Shown: positions 45,001 to 56,937 of the stretch, one piece after another
Position numbering within the stretch: position 1 is the first letter of the stretch
Layout: every line of letters starts with the position of its first letter
DNA from: Collybiopsis luxurians FD-317 M1
Taxonomy: Eukaryota > Basidiomycota > Agaricomycetes > Agaricales > Omphalotaceae
Length of the DNA: 64,000 nt
NCBI GenBank assembly: GCA_000827265.1
Contig: KN834772.1
Span: 468,243 to 532,242, forward strand
Direction of reading: 5' to 3'
Program-made: the position numbers and the translations under genes
Notes under the pieces: model-generated
What the model was told of the DNA's origin: nothing
Seen by the model: only the letters and a program-made list of their open reading frames with translations
Databases searched by the model: none

Positions 45001-48000
45001 AATTGTATCTGAGAGCACTAAATCGAAGCGCTCGGAACTTGTCCTGGAAAGGTCGTTATATGCGGTAGCCTGCGCGAGTTTTGGAATGGAGCTGAAGATG
45101 TGTATCATGATAGCAGCAAGTCTAGTGTCCGAGAGGTCGACGAGGATAGCTAGGGGGGACTTCACCCGTTCCGGGTGAGACAAAAATGAAGTGCCCAGGG
45201 CAAGGCCAGCGAGAGCAGTCCCAGTTATGCCTCCTACGGTGAGAGAGGTCTCTAGAGTTGAGGGAGCGGAAATGCATCCTGCATGTACAAGTAAACTCTC
45301 TCCCATCGGCCCGGTAGAGTGTATGCTCGAGGTTATACCGACAACCAGCTGGCCCTTATCCAGTCCGGAATTGCCTGGGTCAATAACCGAACCTACGAAT
45401 TCTACAACTGAGGTTACTTCGGAGCACGAAATGATAGAAACCTCCACAAAGTCTTCATCCGCTTTGTCAGATTTGGCGGGGTTGAGGCTGGTAGATAAAG
45501 TAGCAAATGCATCCACATCAAGGGAAGCAATGGGGACGACTTTGGGAACCCATGGGCGTCCATCATCTGCAATAAGTATCACATCTTCCCCACTTGCATA
45601 GATATCGGCAAGGGAAGGGAGGATTTCTTCGTGGTGAGCAAAATGGTCTACCGACTTAAATATCGCGAGACGGAACTCCCATGAAGGGAGTTCCCTTGTC
45701 AACGTCGGTATGAGTCCAATTGCCGCCCCAGCTTGAATATCGTCCAAAGCAATCAATTGCACTCGCGAGTGCTGGGTAGGATCAAGCGTTTTGAGTTGTT
45801 GTTGGAGTTGGATTTCTTGACCGAGCTCATAAGTGATTGTGAGATCTGGCAGAACGCCTGATCGAGAATTGGACGCTGAGATACAAGCAAGCGAAGGCCT
45901 TTGAGCGATAAACAAAAAGTCAAGTCCGCCTCCGGCCTCGATAGAGGTGGTTGTATGCGTGAATCCCGACTTTGACAATTTTTGCTCCCACTGCGTCGGG
46001 CTCATGGCACAGTGAGTGCGATCATCAGTATATCCAAACCACTCTGCAAAAGATCCGAAGACACAATCGAGCCAAAGACTTCCGGGAGTATTGTTCCACG
46101 ATGTCCCGTCCAGCTCTGCAACGAGTAATGCTCCACCGGGTACAAGCAAGGAATTGAGATTTTGTAGACATGGTTCGATGTCCGAAACAGCATGGAGGGT
46201 GTGGAGGGCTACTACAATATCGAAGGTCTGCTCTGAGAGGTCTTGTTCGGCAAATCCTTTCGACAAATCATACGGCTTTGCCACCATCGGCTCATACGGT
46301 ATGGTCTGTACCAAGTCGCTCGCCAAGGAAGATGATATGTCGGTAACGGTGTACTCTACTATCGTGGAGTCCTGGAATTTTTGTATAACAGGAACGAGGC
46401 GGCGGGTAAGCATACCAGTTCCTAGAAAAATATTAGCATTTCGAAATGGGTGAAACATTGAGACACACCTGCACCAACCTCCAAAACTCGGAGGAACTTC
46501 TTTCCTTGTTGAAGATAGTGTGATATTAGTACCTCGAATGCAGCGGCTGCCTCTTCACAGACGGGTTTGAGGAGATTATTAGGTCCATAGAACTCCGACA
46601 TCAAACCGTCCGAATAAAGCGCAGTGACCACAGACTACAAATGACTAGTCATTGATCGGATCCTAGGATATCGAGACAAGAACTTACCGAAGAAGACTCG
46701 AATACAGATGTATGCACCGATGCTAGTCGTTCTGATACTTCAAAATACGCCGGCCACTTTTTCTGTAAGGCTTCAATTTCCGGTGAAGAGTGTGGGATCA
46801 TCTTCCGATTGAGAGCTTCGAGTGTGAAGTCATGATAACGCCGACGGTGCAACTGAGAAATCAGTGCAAGTCAGGCTACAAAGTCTTATTTAGTGAATAG
46901 GACGAACCTCATTGCCAACTTTAGGTTCTTTTGTGAGAGTGTTTTGAATTAGTTGAAGAGCAATCGAGTCAAGCACTTCATTTAAACAACGAGAGTCCCT
47001 TCTATCACTGTTGTCAAATGTCGATACTAGAGGAGGAATAGCAAGTCTTGTAGACAGGGGCTGAAAAACATAGTCGTAACTCTTTGGTGCATTGTAAAAA
47101 GGAGCTAGATACTGTTTCTGCAAAGTGAGGTTTTTGAACGAGCAGATAGGTTTTCCTGCTCCATTTGCCACTGTGATATCGTAAACGATTTGCTCTGTAG
47201 GGAAGCCAAGCAATCTCTAAACTCAGAATGATTTACAATGACATGCCAACCACACTTGCCTGGACTCCAATTCTTGAAAACTGCATGGGAATACCAATTC
47301 CCATGAATGCTACTGTCCCTATCATGGAGAATGAAGCTTTCCAGCTTGACCGGAACAAACATTATTCCCTGGTTTGATTGTCCTATAATGTCATCATGCA
47401 GCATAAAGTGTAAACATGCATCAAGCATAGCTGGATGAATAATAAATTGTTGCTCTCTTCCAGGCAACAATTGAGAGTAGTTTGGAAACAAAAGTCACCT
47501 TACATACCGTTCTTCAATTTCTAAGCCTCTAATTTCTGCAATGGCCTCTTGATAGCTCCCATGACAGTGCAAAACCCGGCGGAAGTGCGGACCAAAATCT
47601 GCAAAGGATTTCATAGATTGATAGAAGTCTGAAACAAGTAAATTAATGGAAATTGAATAAGAAAACTTTATAATCTACCTTCAAGACCCAGTGGAGTCAG
47701 TGAGTTCCATAATGATGGAAGGTCAAGATCCTGTATAGCAGGACTGGCTGTATTATCCATACACCCAGAAGCATGAAGCTACGTGATTCAAATCAGATAT
47801 TTCCGGGTCTAATAGAAGATCAATACTTACCTTCTGACTTCTCGGCGATGAACCGTTCTGTTCCAAGGAAATAGAAGAATGGAGAGACCAGGCAACTTCC
47901 CCTTCGCGCTCCAAATTGATGAAAGGGGGTTGACTCGAGGCCACAGGTATTATATTGTGAAAGTCTATATCCCAGAGAGTTCTTGCACCGAGTTCTAACA

Positions 48001-51000
48001 GCTACAAGAACCGATGAGTTCCCGGACTGAGTACTTACTCATTAAAGACAGCTTACCATCTCAATGAACGCAGTCGCTGGTAGTATCGGTGCACCGTTAA
48101 TAATATGTTCCGCTAGCATGGGATGAGACTGCCTGCTTATCTGAAGGTTCGGTAGCATTAAAGGAGAAGAGTAAAGCTTTACGTGACTCGAAGTTGAGTA
48201 GACGCGATTAGCTGGGATATTTCGGGATTCTAAAGGATGCAGAAGTGAGGGAGGGCAGTTACTTCGTGGGGACCCATAAAGTGGCGCGAGATCAAGTGAA
48301 TTTATCCCAAAACAGGCCAACTGCCCAAGCGCTTGGCTTAGAACATAATGTTCATTCAGAGGATTTTTGCCGGATCTCCGTTGCATAGGACATATCACTG
48401 AGTCCTGAGGTGCACCACATGCAACAACCGAGGATTTCAGTACAGGGTGGGGAGAAATTTCAACGAAGACATGCTCCGAAGGTAATGCCAGAATCCTCGA
48501 TACTCCGTCCGAAAAGAGAACTGGGTTGCGAGCGTTTTGCCAGAAATAGTCTGGGGTAAACTCGTCAACAAGCGGAAGGCCTGTGCACGTCGAATAAACT
48601 GGAATCTTTGGAATAAAAGGACCCTTATATCGCGAGAAGATATCCTCCATCTGGGTGTGGTACAGAGACCGACAAGATTCCGATTCCATGAAATCCGAAT
48701 GGCCAGGTACGAGGGTTTTGATTTTCTGCGCAAATATTCCATTGACTTTTGCCATCGCGACAATTCTCTCGAGGAGAACGTTAGGTCCAGTAACAGCAAC
48801 AGAGTCCGGTGCATTGAAGCAAGAAATGCACAATGTCCCATCAGAGTGATGGGTCTTCATGATTTCCGAAATAAAGGCCGATGCCTGCGCAGGACCACAG
48901 CCCATCGCCACCATTCCACCGTCCATTGCTTCTGTAGGTGTCATAGCGCGTCCTCGAGCGTAGGCTATTTCCATCGCCATTGCTTTGGATCCGGCACCGG
49001 ACGCGTAAACGATTGCGGTTTCGCCTGCAGAATGTCCTAACATTGCGTCTGGCGTGACACCGACACTTTTGAGGAGATCAAAGAGGGCGATGTGGAGAAT
49101 AGCAAGCGCGGGCAGAGTGATGGCAACAGGCCATCCGCCCGAGGGCAATTGTATTGTTGGAGAGTCGGAACGAAAGAGTCCAGTGGATTCTAGGAGAGAG
49201 CACCCTGCGATCTGACGATATATCTCATCCATTTCCAAGACTGATTCGCGAAAAACAGGAAAGTCCTCAAAGAGCTGCCGGCCCATTTGCAAGTTTTGGG
49301 GTCCTTGGCCGCTGAATACAAAGGCTAAAGAAGGCGCAACGCGAGGAGCGAATATTGGTTTTGGTATTGTCTCAGCAGAGGATAAAGGCATGGTGAAGAA
49401 TGTTCTCCAAGGTAGCTGTCGAGCTCGCCTGGAAAGATGAACTGCAGCGTCAAATAGAGATTGCTCATCTTCATGTGGGAGTGCCAAGGTAGCTTCGGCA
49501 ATATGTCGTACTGCAGCCGGTGAAAGTCCACCTACAACGCATAAGATAGGTCGTTCGGCACTTGGAATCCAGCGCTCAAACGCATCGAAAGATAGTGAGG
49601 GCGGAGATTCCAGAACAACATGACCGGTCGATCCTCCGATACCACTGCTAGAGACAGAAATGATGGATGTGCTGGATCTATTTCTGAGAGGAGTCGAATC
49701 CTGAGCAACTTTCAAGTGGAAGGCATCCCAGTGAATAGAAGGATTGAGGGAATCCACGTTGACCGTAGGAGGAATAACACGGTTTTTGAAAATGAGGCAG
49801 GCCTTGACAAGTGACACGAGAAAAGCATTGGCTTCTAGATGACTAAAAAGACGGTTCAGGCAAAATAAGAACGGTTAAGGAGTCGCGCACCCTATATTCC
49901 CTTTCACACTTCCTATCACGAGATCGTCAGACCTTCCCAGTATCTCTCCTGCAGCGTTTGCTTCTATGGGGTCTCCAACCGCCGTTCCTGGTCATATAAA
50001 CTCAATCAAGTACCCAAGCAACAACAGATGGAAACAAACCAGTGGCATGAAGCTCCAAATAATCACACTCTGACATATCCCTGCCCGCCCTGTCGTATGC
50101 AGTGCGTATACACTGTTGCTGGGCCACGCCGTTTGGGACATTCAAAGGAAGATTAGAACCCGTCGAGTTGATGGCAGAGCCCAAGATCTTTATAAACCGT
50201 GCGCATATAACGAGCCGGAATGAGTATTCTGATCATTGAGGATGGCTCGGCCAACATACCACAGAGTATATACGATCATTATCGACAATGGCTTGTTGAA
50301 GGGACTTTATTACAATTACTGCTGCGCCTTCTGCTCTGACGAATCTATTGCCACAAATTCAATCAGAAAACGGATGAAAAATGACTATGAAAACAGACCC
50401 ATCAGCGCTGGCGTCGAACGGCTTGCAAGTTCCATCAGGTGAGAGAACGCCCGCTTGCGCGTAATTTCTCCAATCCGTAAGGCTATGAAAATAGGATCAG
50501 TCGCAGATAGAGAATCTAGAGCTTTTCAATACCGACCGGCGATTACTCTGGCATGCACCGACCAAAGCGGCGGGACAATCCCCACTCTCTATTGCATTGA
50601 TCGCCAAATGAAGAGCCGTCAAAGATGAGCTACAAGCCGTGTCAAGGAATATTGAAGGGCCGCATATATTCAATAAGTATGAGATTCGATTGGCCATAGC
50701 GCTAGGGACATATGCAAAGCTTCCTTCAGTATTCATCATGTCCTGATATTAGAGAGCTTAATCGAGATAAGGACACAAATACCGCGAAAACCTACCTGAT
50801 CTTCAAGATCATTATTGCCGGACATGAAGCAACCAATACTTCTTCCTGAGCATTCAATGCCGGAGTCCTGCATCGCTATGAAAGATAGCTCGAGGAGACG
50901 ACGGGCAGCAGGAGGCATGACTTTTGCATCCCTCTTGCTAATACCAAGCGAAATATGATCAAATTCAAAAAGACGCTTGAGAAATGCACCTTGGGCAGGT

Positions 51001-51304
51001 AGTTCGTCGTAGGCATGTTTGTTTGGGCTAAGGCTCAGTCCGTCATCAGCGAGACAAGGTCATTTGTCATTCGATACTTACAAATCACCCGCAGAGGCTT
51101 TCGAGATTGGAATATCCTCGAAGGCCTGACCTCTATTGACCAGAAAGTCCCAAAAGGTCTCGTAATTCAGATCGTTTTCTGAAAAGTTTCCAGAAGGGAG
51201 CTGAGCAGCTATACCGACCTTGAGACAGCACGTGTCACGACAGGGAAACAACACACAGAACATAGACTTACAATGGCCATCGGAATTTGGCGATGAGCTC
51301 CCAT
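42037..51304 (-). CDS. Type I iterative polyketide synthase, partially reducing, KS-AT-DH-MT-KR-ACP3-TE
   Basis: Roughly 2800 residues in many exons, from ATG 51302-51304 (MGAHRQIPMAIVGIAAQLP) to TAG 42037-42039. KS (about 10-440): active Cys in DTACSSSLTALH, His in HATGTAVGDPIEAN and GNIGHLEA. AT (about 530-820): FSGQGPQ and GHSAGE. DH (about 930-1230): HIINGAPILP fits HxxxGxxxxP, with DACLH later. C-methyltransferase (about 1350-1560): VLEVGAGTG. KR (about 1935-2110): GGIGGLG and SSVAGLFGNIGQSNYS. The stretch between MT and KR has no NADPH site, so there is no working ER. Three ACPs follow at about 2245, 2330 and 2420, each with YGLDSI. A C-terminal thioesterase has the nucleophile in GPYRLAAYSASS and His in EGGHFGLF. 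Frame is kept throughout. Confidence 0.92.
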
Positions 51305-52133
51305 GATGAAAAATACTATCAGTGATTATGAGAACAGAGAACTGGGCTTTATCTGAGAAGCTAAGGTGTTATCTGCGAATTGCCCACTGACTGCGACACG
51401 AGGAGAGAAAAAAAAGGTCGGGAATGATGTAGGTGCGTAATTTTATTCATAAGCTTTAAACGATCACTCTACATCCGACCAGGTTCATCGCTTCATACTT
51501 GGAAGACGGAAATCGAGCGAACTAGGAGAAAAAAAATTTCCATCACAGCATCACCTGGGTCCATTCATGCGGTCGAGAGATGGTGATGATTTTGGGCTGT
51601 GAAACTTGATATGATATCCGAGGACGGTGACACTATCCGAACGCGATGGAGGTGCTCAGCGAGTGCACCGCTAAAGGTTTTTTCTCGCGATCAGTGTTGA
51701 GCGTTGAAAGCGGCCATATTAGGTTCCAATCTGGTTTCAATCCTAGCAGTATGAATTCCATTGGCATGAGAAACCTGCCTCTTTGGGTTGTATCTAGATC
51801 AAAGAACCTTCTCTACTCGATGTGACCCGACTAGTACTGAAAAGAGGCACTGCGCATGGAAAAAAAGAAAACAGAAGTATCAGAACGACGAGAGGCCTTC
51901 CATCATCAGCATATGAATCCCAATCCTAAATCTGATTTCGGAGTCGATGTATTCGCTTATCCAGATCCAGAACCGATGCTCCGATGCCCCGATGGCAGAT
52001 GCTCTCAGTAACAATCAATGACGTACCGGACTTTGATGAAGTTGGCCTTGTTTGACCAAAAACGAGTTTGTTCGCGAATTGTTGCCTCGACACTTTCAAC
52101 TTTTCCTTCTAGCACCGACCAAAGTAGAATCTC
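51305..52133. other. Divergent promoter region between PKS and alpha/beta hydrolase
   Basis: About 830 bases shared by two divergently transcribed cluster genes, so co-regulation is plausible. No conserved operator recognised. The first in-frame ATG of the hydrolase is at 52134. Confidence 0.45.
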
Positions 52134-53518
52134 TGATGGACAAATTATCATTCAATTCAACAGAGTACACCCTCAACATTCCAAAAAGCCGACTGCGAGT
52201 TGCTGTCCGTCGATACCAACCAGCTCAAGGTGTTAGTCGACCTAAGCACTCAGATATAGCCATTGTGATGACTCACGGCGTGAGCTTCCGTACGGATCGG
52301 TATTCCTTTTCGGTGCAAGCTTGCTAATCTATACGAGCCCAGTCAAGGAGCTTTGGGAGCCAACCATCGCTCACATAATACATTTGCAGTCCAGCCAGGT
52401 TTCGCCCTTCAGCATCCGTGATATATGGACCCTGGATTGCCCCAGTCACGGCCAGAGTGCAAGTCTCAATGACGAAGTATGTTCCCAGAGGAATATCAGT
52501 ACGTTAATTTGACTAATTTCCGTTTCTAATTCTCCGTTGATTTTTACGTGCTTTACAGCTTTCACAGACTATGGCGATGCTATTCTCGCTCTTTTAGCAT
52601 CCAATCTTGTCTCTCAAACAATCCCTCTCGTTGGAATAGGTCATTCATTTGGATCGCCCGCCCTGTACGTTTCCCTATCGTAAAATGTGCTGCGCACCCG
52701 GAGGTATAACGAATTCATTCAGCTTGTTCGCGGAGAAACATCGAAGACAATTCTCCTCTCCATCAATCTTACCTGATAGGTTTTCCAAGAGTCTTTACGA
52801 AATTCTGATCATGCTTGAGCCGCCAATGCTGTCACCTGCACTGGAAGAGAAATATGACTTCTTTCACCCCAACCTCGTTAAATTTGTTCATGCCCGTCGC
52901 CGTACATGGCGTTCCTTGACAGAAGCACAAAATGACATTCACACTAAACGACCCTGGAATGCGTGGGATCCTCGAGTCCGCACATTATTTGCTGTAAGCT
53001 CACAACTCTTTGATTATTGAAATCTCTTATGCTAGTTTAGACATATGGATTGCGCACATCCCCCCTTCAGAATGAGACAACTGTGCTCTGCTGTGCTGAG
53101 GCTCAAGAAGAGGCTGCTTACTCGCTCGTTGAAGAAGCTGAATCATTGGAAATTCTAAGTGAAGTATGTTCGACTACGCCAACACAGGTTCACACTATTT
53201 TCGGGAGTATTCGAGACCTTGCACCGTAAGTAATTTCCTAATCTGCGCGTTTCTTCTAGGACAAACGTTATGTTTTATGACTTGAAGGGGGCCTGACGTG
53301 CAGCCCAATATTACTGACCCTCGTCAGGGAAGGAGAATGGCAAGTGTGTCCCGAATCGAAGACGTCGGGCATATGGTATGCACGTTATGTATTCATCCCA
53401 ATACCCTTTCCTCATCTTGACGTGACAATAGGCACCATTTCAGCGGCCTGAGGCTTGTGCTGAAGCGATTTACTCCATCCTCTGCAGGTCTTTCAACAAC
53501 AGTGATTCGAAATTATGA
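52134..53518 (+). CDS. Alpha/beta hydrolase (AB_hydrolase_1/6-like), cluster-associated
   Basis: Serine hydrolase of the alpha/beta fold, similar in layout to fungal peroxisomal-lipase-like or toxin-biosynthesis hydrolases. Exons begin 52134-52289, 52343-52498 and 52559; four more short introns follow. The protein starts MDKLSFNSTEYTLNIPKSR. Motifs: HGVSFLKELWEPTI (oxyanion-side loop), WTLDCPSHGQS, nucleophile elbow GIGHSFGSPALL, and a C-terminal VGHMAPFQRPEA carrying the catalytic His. Stop TGA 53516-53518; about 320 residues. Its position next to the PKS suggests it acts on the polyketide (release, hydrolysis or cyclisation), but the substrate is unknown. No signal peptide. Confidence 0.85.
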
Positions 53519-54978
53519 TGATCTGTGACAAAGCATAAGGCGAGCATCTCCGCGAGGAATTTCAGTGCAAGGAGGAACGGAAGGTAGAGAGTGACCATAT
53601 TCGCCTAAGAGGTACCTGAAATTCTGGCTCAAAACCTCTTGGAAATGTATTCCCCTCCTAAAAAGTTTGAATACAAAGACAATGAATTACGCGCCTCCGC
53701 TCTAATCGTCCTCTCTGTGTTCCACATACTGCTTAGCTACGGAAATCCGTCCCAGTCTATATAGCAGCGCTTAGCAAGTTCTAGGCCATTTGCATCGTAA
53801 TCAAAACCTTCTCGGAAGAGTTAATGTAGACAGACTGAGATGAGCATCAAATTTAAATCCAATACTTTGAAATGAATCGTATCGTTGACTAGTGTTGACC
53901 CCTCTTCAACCTTGAAAGACTAACACCTCTGGGCATCGGAGGGGTCGCCGGAGTATCTCATAAACCAAGTTAATATTCGACCTTCGATTTAAATTGATCC
54001 TGCCAAAATGAGAAACTATAAGCCAGACTCCTTTCTTATGGAAGCTTAAGAACGGTAGGATTAAACGTCAGTGTCCTTTTAAGTTAGGAAGGGGTGATGG
54101 ATCAGGTACAGGGACGTGTCTACCGACTGGGATATCGACACTCAAAAGGCTAGATTTCGTCTGTCTATGGTGACGGACAATGACGGGACGAATGAAGCTG
54201 AAGATTAAACACAGCAGGCCGGGAGTTAAGCGCTCTCGTTGAAGTCCAACCGTTGCATAATTTTGCTTCCAACCTCTCACTGTTCAGATATTCCCATCAT
54301 ATGTGGGTTGGAGGAAACAGAGCAAAGCAGGAGCGGAAGCAGGTAGCTTGTGAGGCGCTAACTTCCAAGTACGGAAAATCTTTAACCCGATATGTAACTC
54401 GGTCACACGAACCATCAAGCAGTAGTCCGTGCAATGCTTAGAATGAACGAGAGCAATGAACAGTAGTGAATGAAAGCTCAATCTCACTCGGAGTGTCCTT
54501 TTCTCCGCCCTCCGCCCCTTCGCCCCGTAAAAGCTTGAGTTTCAGCGCTGATTCCTGAAACAATGAAACGATGAGAGCGGGGTCTGAAGCTCTTGAGTCG
54601 GACGAGCGCTCAGTATATGCGACAGGAGGGAAGCCATGCAAAAAGGCCCTTTATTTTCGCAAATCAGGTCTTCAAGTCGAAGATTTATCTTTACATTCGT
54701 AAGTGCTTGAAGCACTATTAACGCGTTGGCTACGGTTGGCGAGCTCAAGCGAGCTGAGTGATGCCAGGTACTTGCAACTTCGTCTGTCAAGATCCAGCCA
54801 ATCAAATTTAAGATTCTCTTGTGCTGGGACAAACGGACGTCTTTTGTAGTATAGTATTTATTCAATAACTTATCGAATTTACATCCATTCTGTACGAGAG
54901 TGCGAGAAGTCTCGTAGGTGAAAGAGAGTGACAGACATACAAAACAGTATCGAACTATAAAACAAAATGAGAAATAAA
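53519..54978. other. Intergenic, no gene seen
   Basis: About 1.46 kb. Overlapping minus-strand frames (54068-54280, 54438-54982) have no recognisable motif and would overlap the 3' end of the membrane-protein gene; probably 3' flanks only. Confidence 0.4.
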
Positions 54979-56361
54979 TCAAAGAATGCGCTCAACCTTG
55001 TTCGAGGATGTCCGGGGGGCAAAATCCTCGAGTTCCGTGGTCTCTACATCGTCATTTTTTGTGTCAATAAACATTGAATGTTTTCCAGAGTCAAATCCCT
55101 CATTTTCAGCAGCGGTAAATGTACCAAAGGTTGATGCTTGAGTGATAATGTCGGCCGGGCCTCTTGGCTGACTTCTTTTAGGCATGGGGGCAAATTTAAC
55201 GGCAGATGCGCCGCTTCCGACTGTGGTACCTCTTACACGGCGGTCTAGATGGTACCGTATCTGCAGGACAATGAGGCAGTAAACAATCCCCTTTACAAAA
55301 GGTGAGCGGCCCGGCTAACAATCTACAGTCATCGATGGAATGTACTTACAACGAGAGGCGTGCAGATATCAAGTGCTGGATATTGGCCATTACTCCCAGA
55401 TAAGAAGGCAATCAGAAGTCCCAGGACACCGGAAGCATAGAGTGCTCCAGATTCGACGATTGTGACGAAAACAGGAAGCAAGCTTTGCCCTGAAGCCTTG
55501 GATGGGGAAGAGGTTAGGAATATGCGCAGTGCGATTAAAACTAGAGCAGGCAGATCAGTGTTAAGATTCTTTAAAACAAGGAATGTACGCATACTGGTAC
55601 ACAATGCATTGATACACATCGTGAGCACAAAAAATGTTGTGATCCAAGAAGCCGCGGTATGGAAGATGTTCGAGCCTGGATGTGCTTCAGATAATGACCA
55701 ACAAACAACATATCCGGCCGCTTTTGGGATCCAAATTTCAGCAAGATTTTCTTTTCATTGGACTTTTGTATTTACCTGCGTTGACCGCAAGAACGATAAG
55801 AAACGGAACCGCGTAAAGAATCCGTTTCTGATATACAACATAAAAACGCCATATCTGTACCAAAATCTTAATAGCTGTAAAGGTTCAGATTGAAATATAC
55901 ATACCATTACACCGTCGCCAAGAATAGTCTGTGTCACATAGAAGACAGTCTTTACAACATGCAGGGGGTTAGAAAGGTCAGCATAGTATGCAATCCCTCC
56001 TTCTTGCGAAGACGGTTGACCAGCGACAAAGGCTTGTAAGATGCGAACAAAATCAATGATGATATGCTATCCCAATGAATCTATTTTAGCCTTGCTTGAG
56101 CGAAATGTATCATACCACTTACCACAGTGGCCAGCAGAAGCATGACAATGGCAACAGGGATGAGCAGAGGTTGCCGAAGGCCTCCTGAAGCTACGCTCCG
56201 GCGTAAAATCAGGATGCAGACCCAGAATAGCGTGAAGAATATCCCTGAAGATGACGTTCATATCGATTAATCTTGACTCAGCGATTCTCCTTCTCACCAT
56301 ACAGAAACGTCTCCAGGAAGATGGCTATAAGCTCAGCTTTATCGAGTGCGATTTGCTTCAT
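54979..56361 (-). CDS. Multi-pass (about 7 TM) membrane protein, Agaricomycete hypothetical family
   Basis: Starts MKQIALDKAELIAIFLETFLYG at 56361. Successive exons encode hydrophobic segments: IFFTLFWVCILILRR; LLIPVAVMLLLATVH; VVKTVFYVTQTILGDGVMIWRFYVVYQ; ILYAVPFLIVLAVNAGLL; WITTFFVLTMCINALCT; LLPVFVTIVESGALYASGVLGLLIAF. This makes about seven membrane spans, then a soluble tail ending TSSNKVERIL (TGA 54979-54981). The IYRFYVVW-like motif after the third span (here IWRFYVVYQ) is typical of a large family of mushroom membrane proteins of unknown function (DUF6533/DUF6534-like); the family name is from recall. It lies inside the cluster but nothing shows a transport role. About 380-400 residues. 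Confidence 0.72.
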
Positions 56362-56937
56362 AGTTGAAGGAAACAGGGAGAAAACTGCACCGAGGGTCTT
56401 TGAGAAATACGCATATGGTTTGACTAATATTTAACCAGAGTTTCAGGTGACAGGGCATAATGGCATAATGTTCGTACGTTGAAAATGTCTGTCGGCCTGA
56501 TCGGTAAGGGAGGCGAATATAGTTCGCAAACTTCCACTTACTTGCGATCAGAAACAATGCCTGATCCTCGTCATCCGGAAGGTTTCAATTAAGCATCTCC
56601 GGTGTGTTTTTTCGGCCGGCGGGGTTTATCGCTCGTCTTTCCGGTATCATGCGAGTGCCCCAGAGTGCACCAGGGAGATCCAATGCATACATCCATGCGC
56701 ATATATGACACTTTCCCGAATCATTGGATCCATCATTAATCATCTGAAAATCTGTAGCCCAGATAAGTGAATACCTGTGAGGTTGTGAACGCAATCTTTG
56801 TGATCAGATGATGGCTGCTTGAATCCATTCAGAACAATGTAACTCTACTCTATTGCGAACATTGACAGGCAGAAACAGTAACTCAATACAGTGGGAATCA
56901 AGAAACTCATGATGGTTACTTATGTAGTACAAAGAAT
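56362..56937. other. Intergenic, no gene seen
   Basis: Promoter of the membrane-protein gene and 3' flank of the CoA-ligase-like gene. A 69-codon minus frame at 56585-56794 has no motif. Confidence 0.4.

Noticed and set aside
54542..54982. 146-codon minus-strand frame with hydrophobic start
   Set aside because: Lies in the 3' flank of the membrane-protein gene, overlaps its stop and has no motif.
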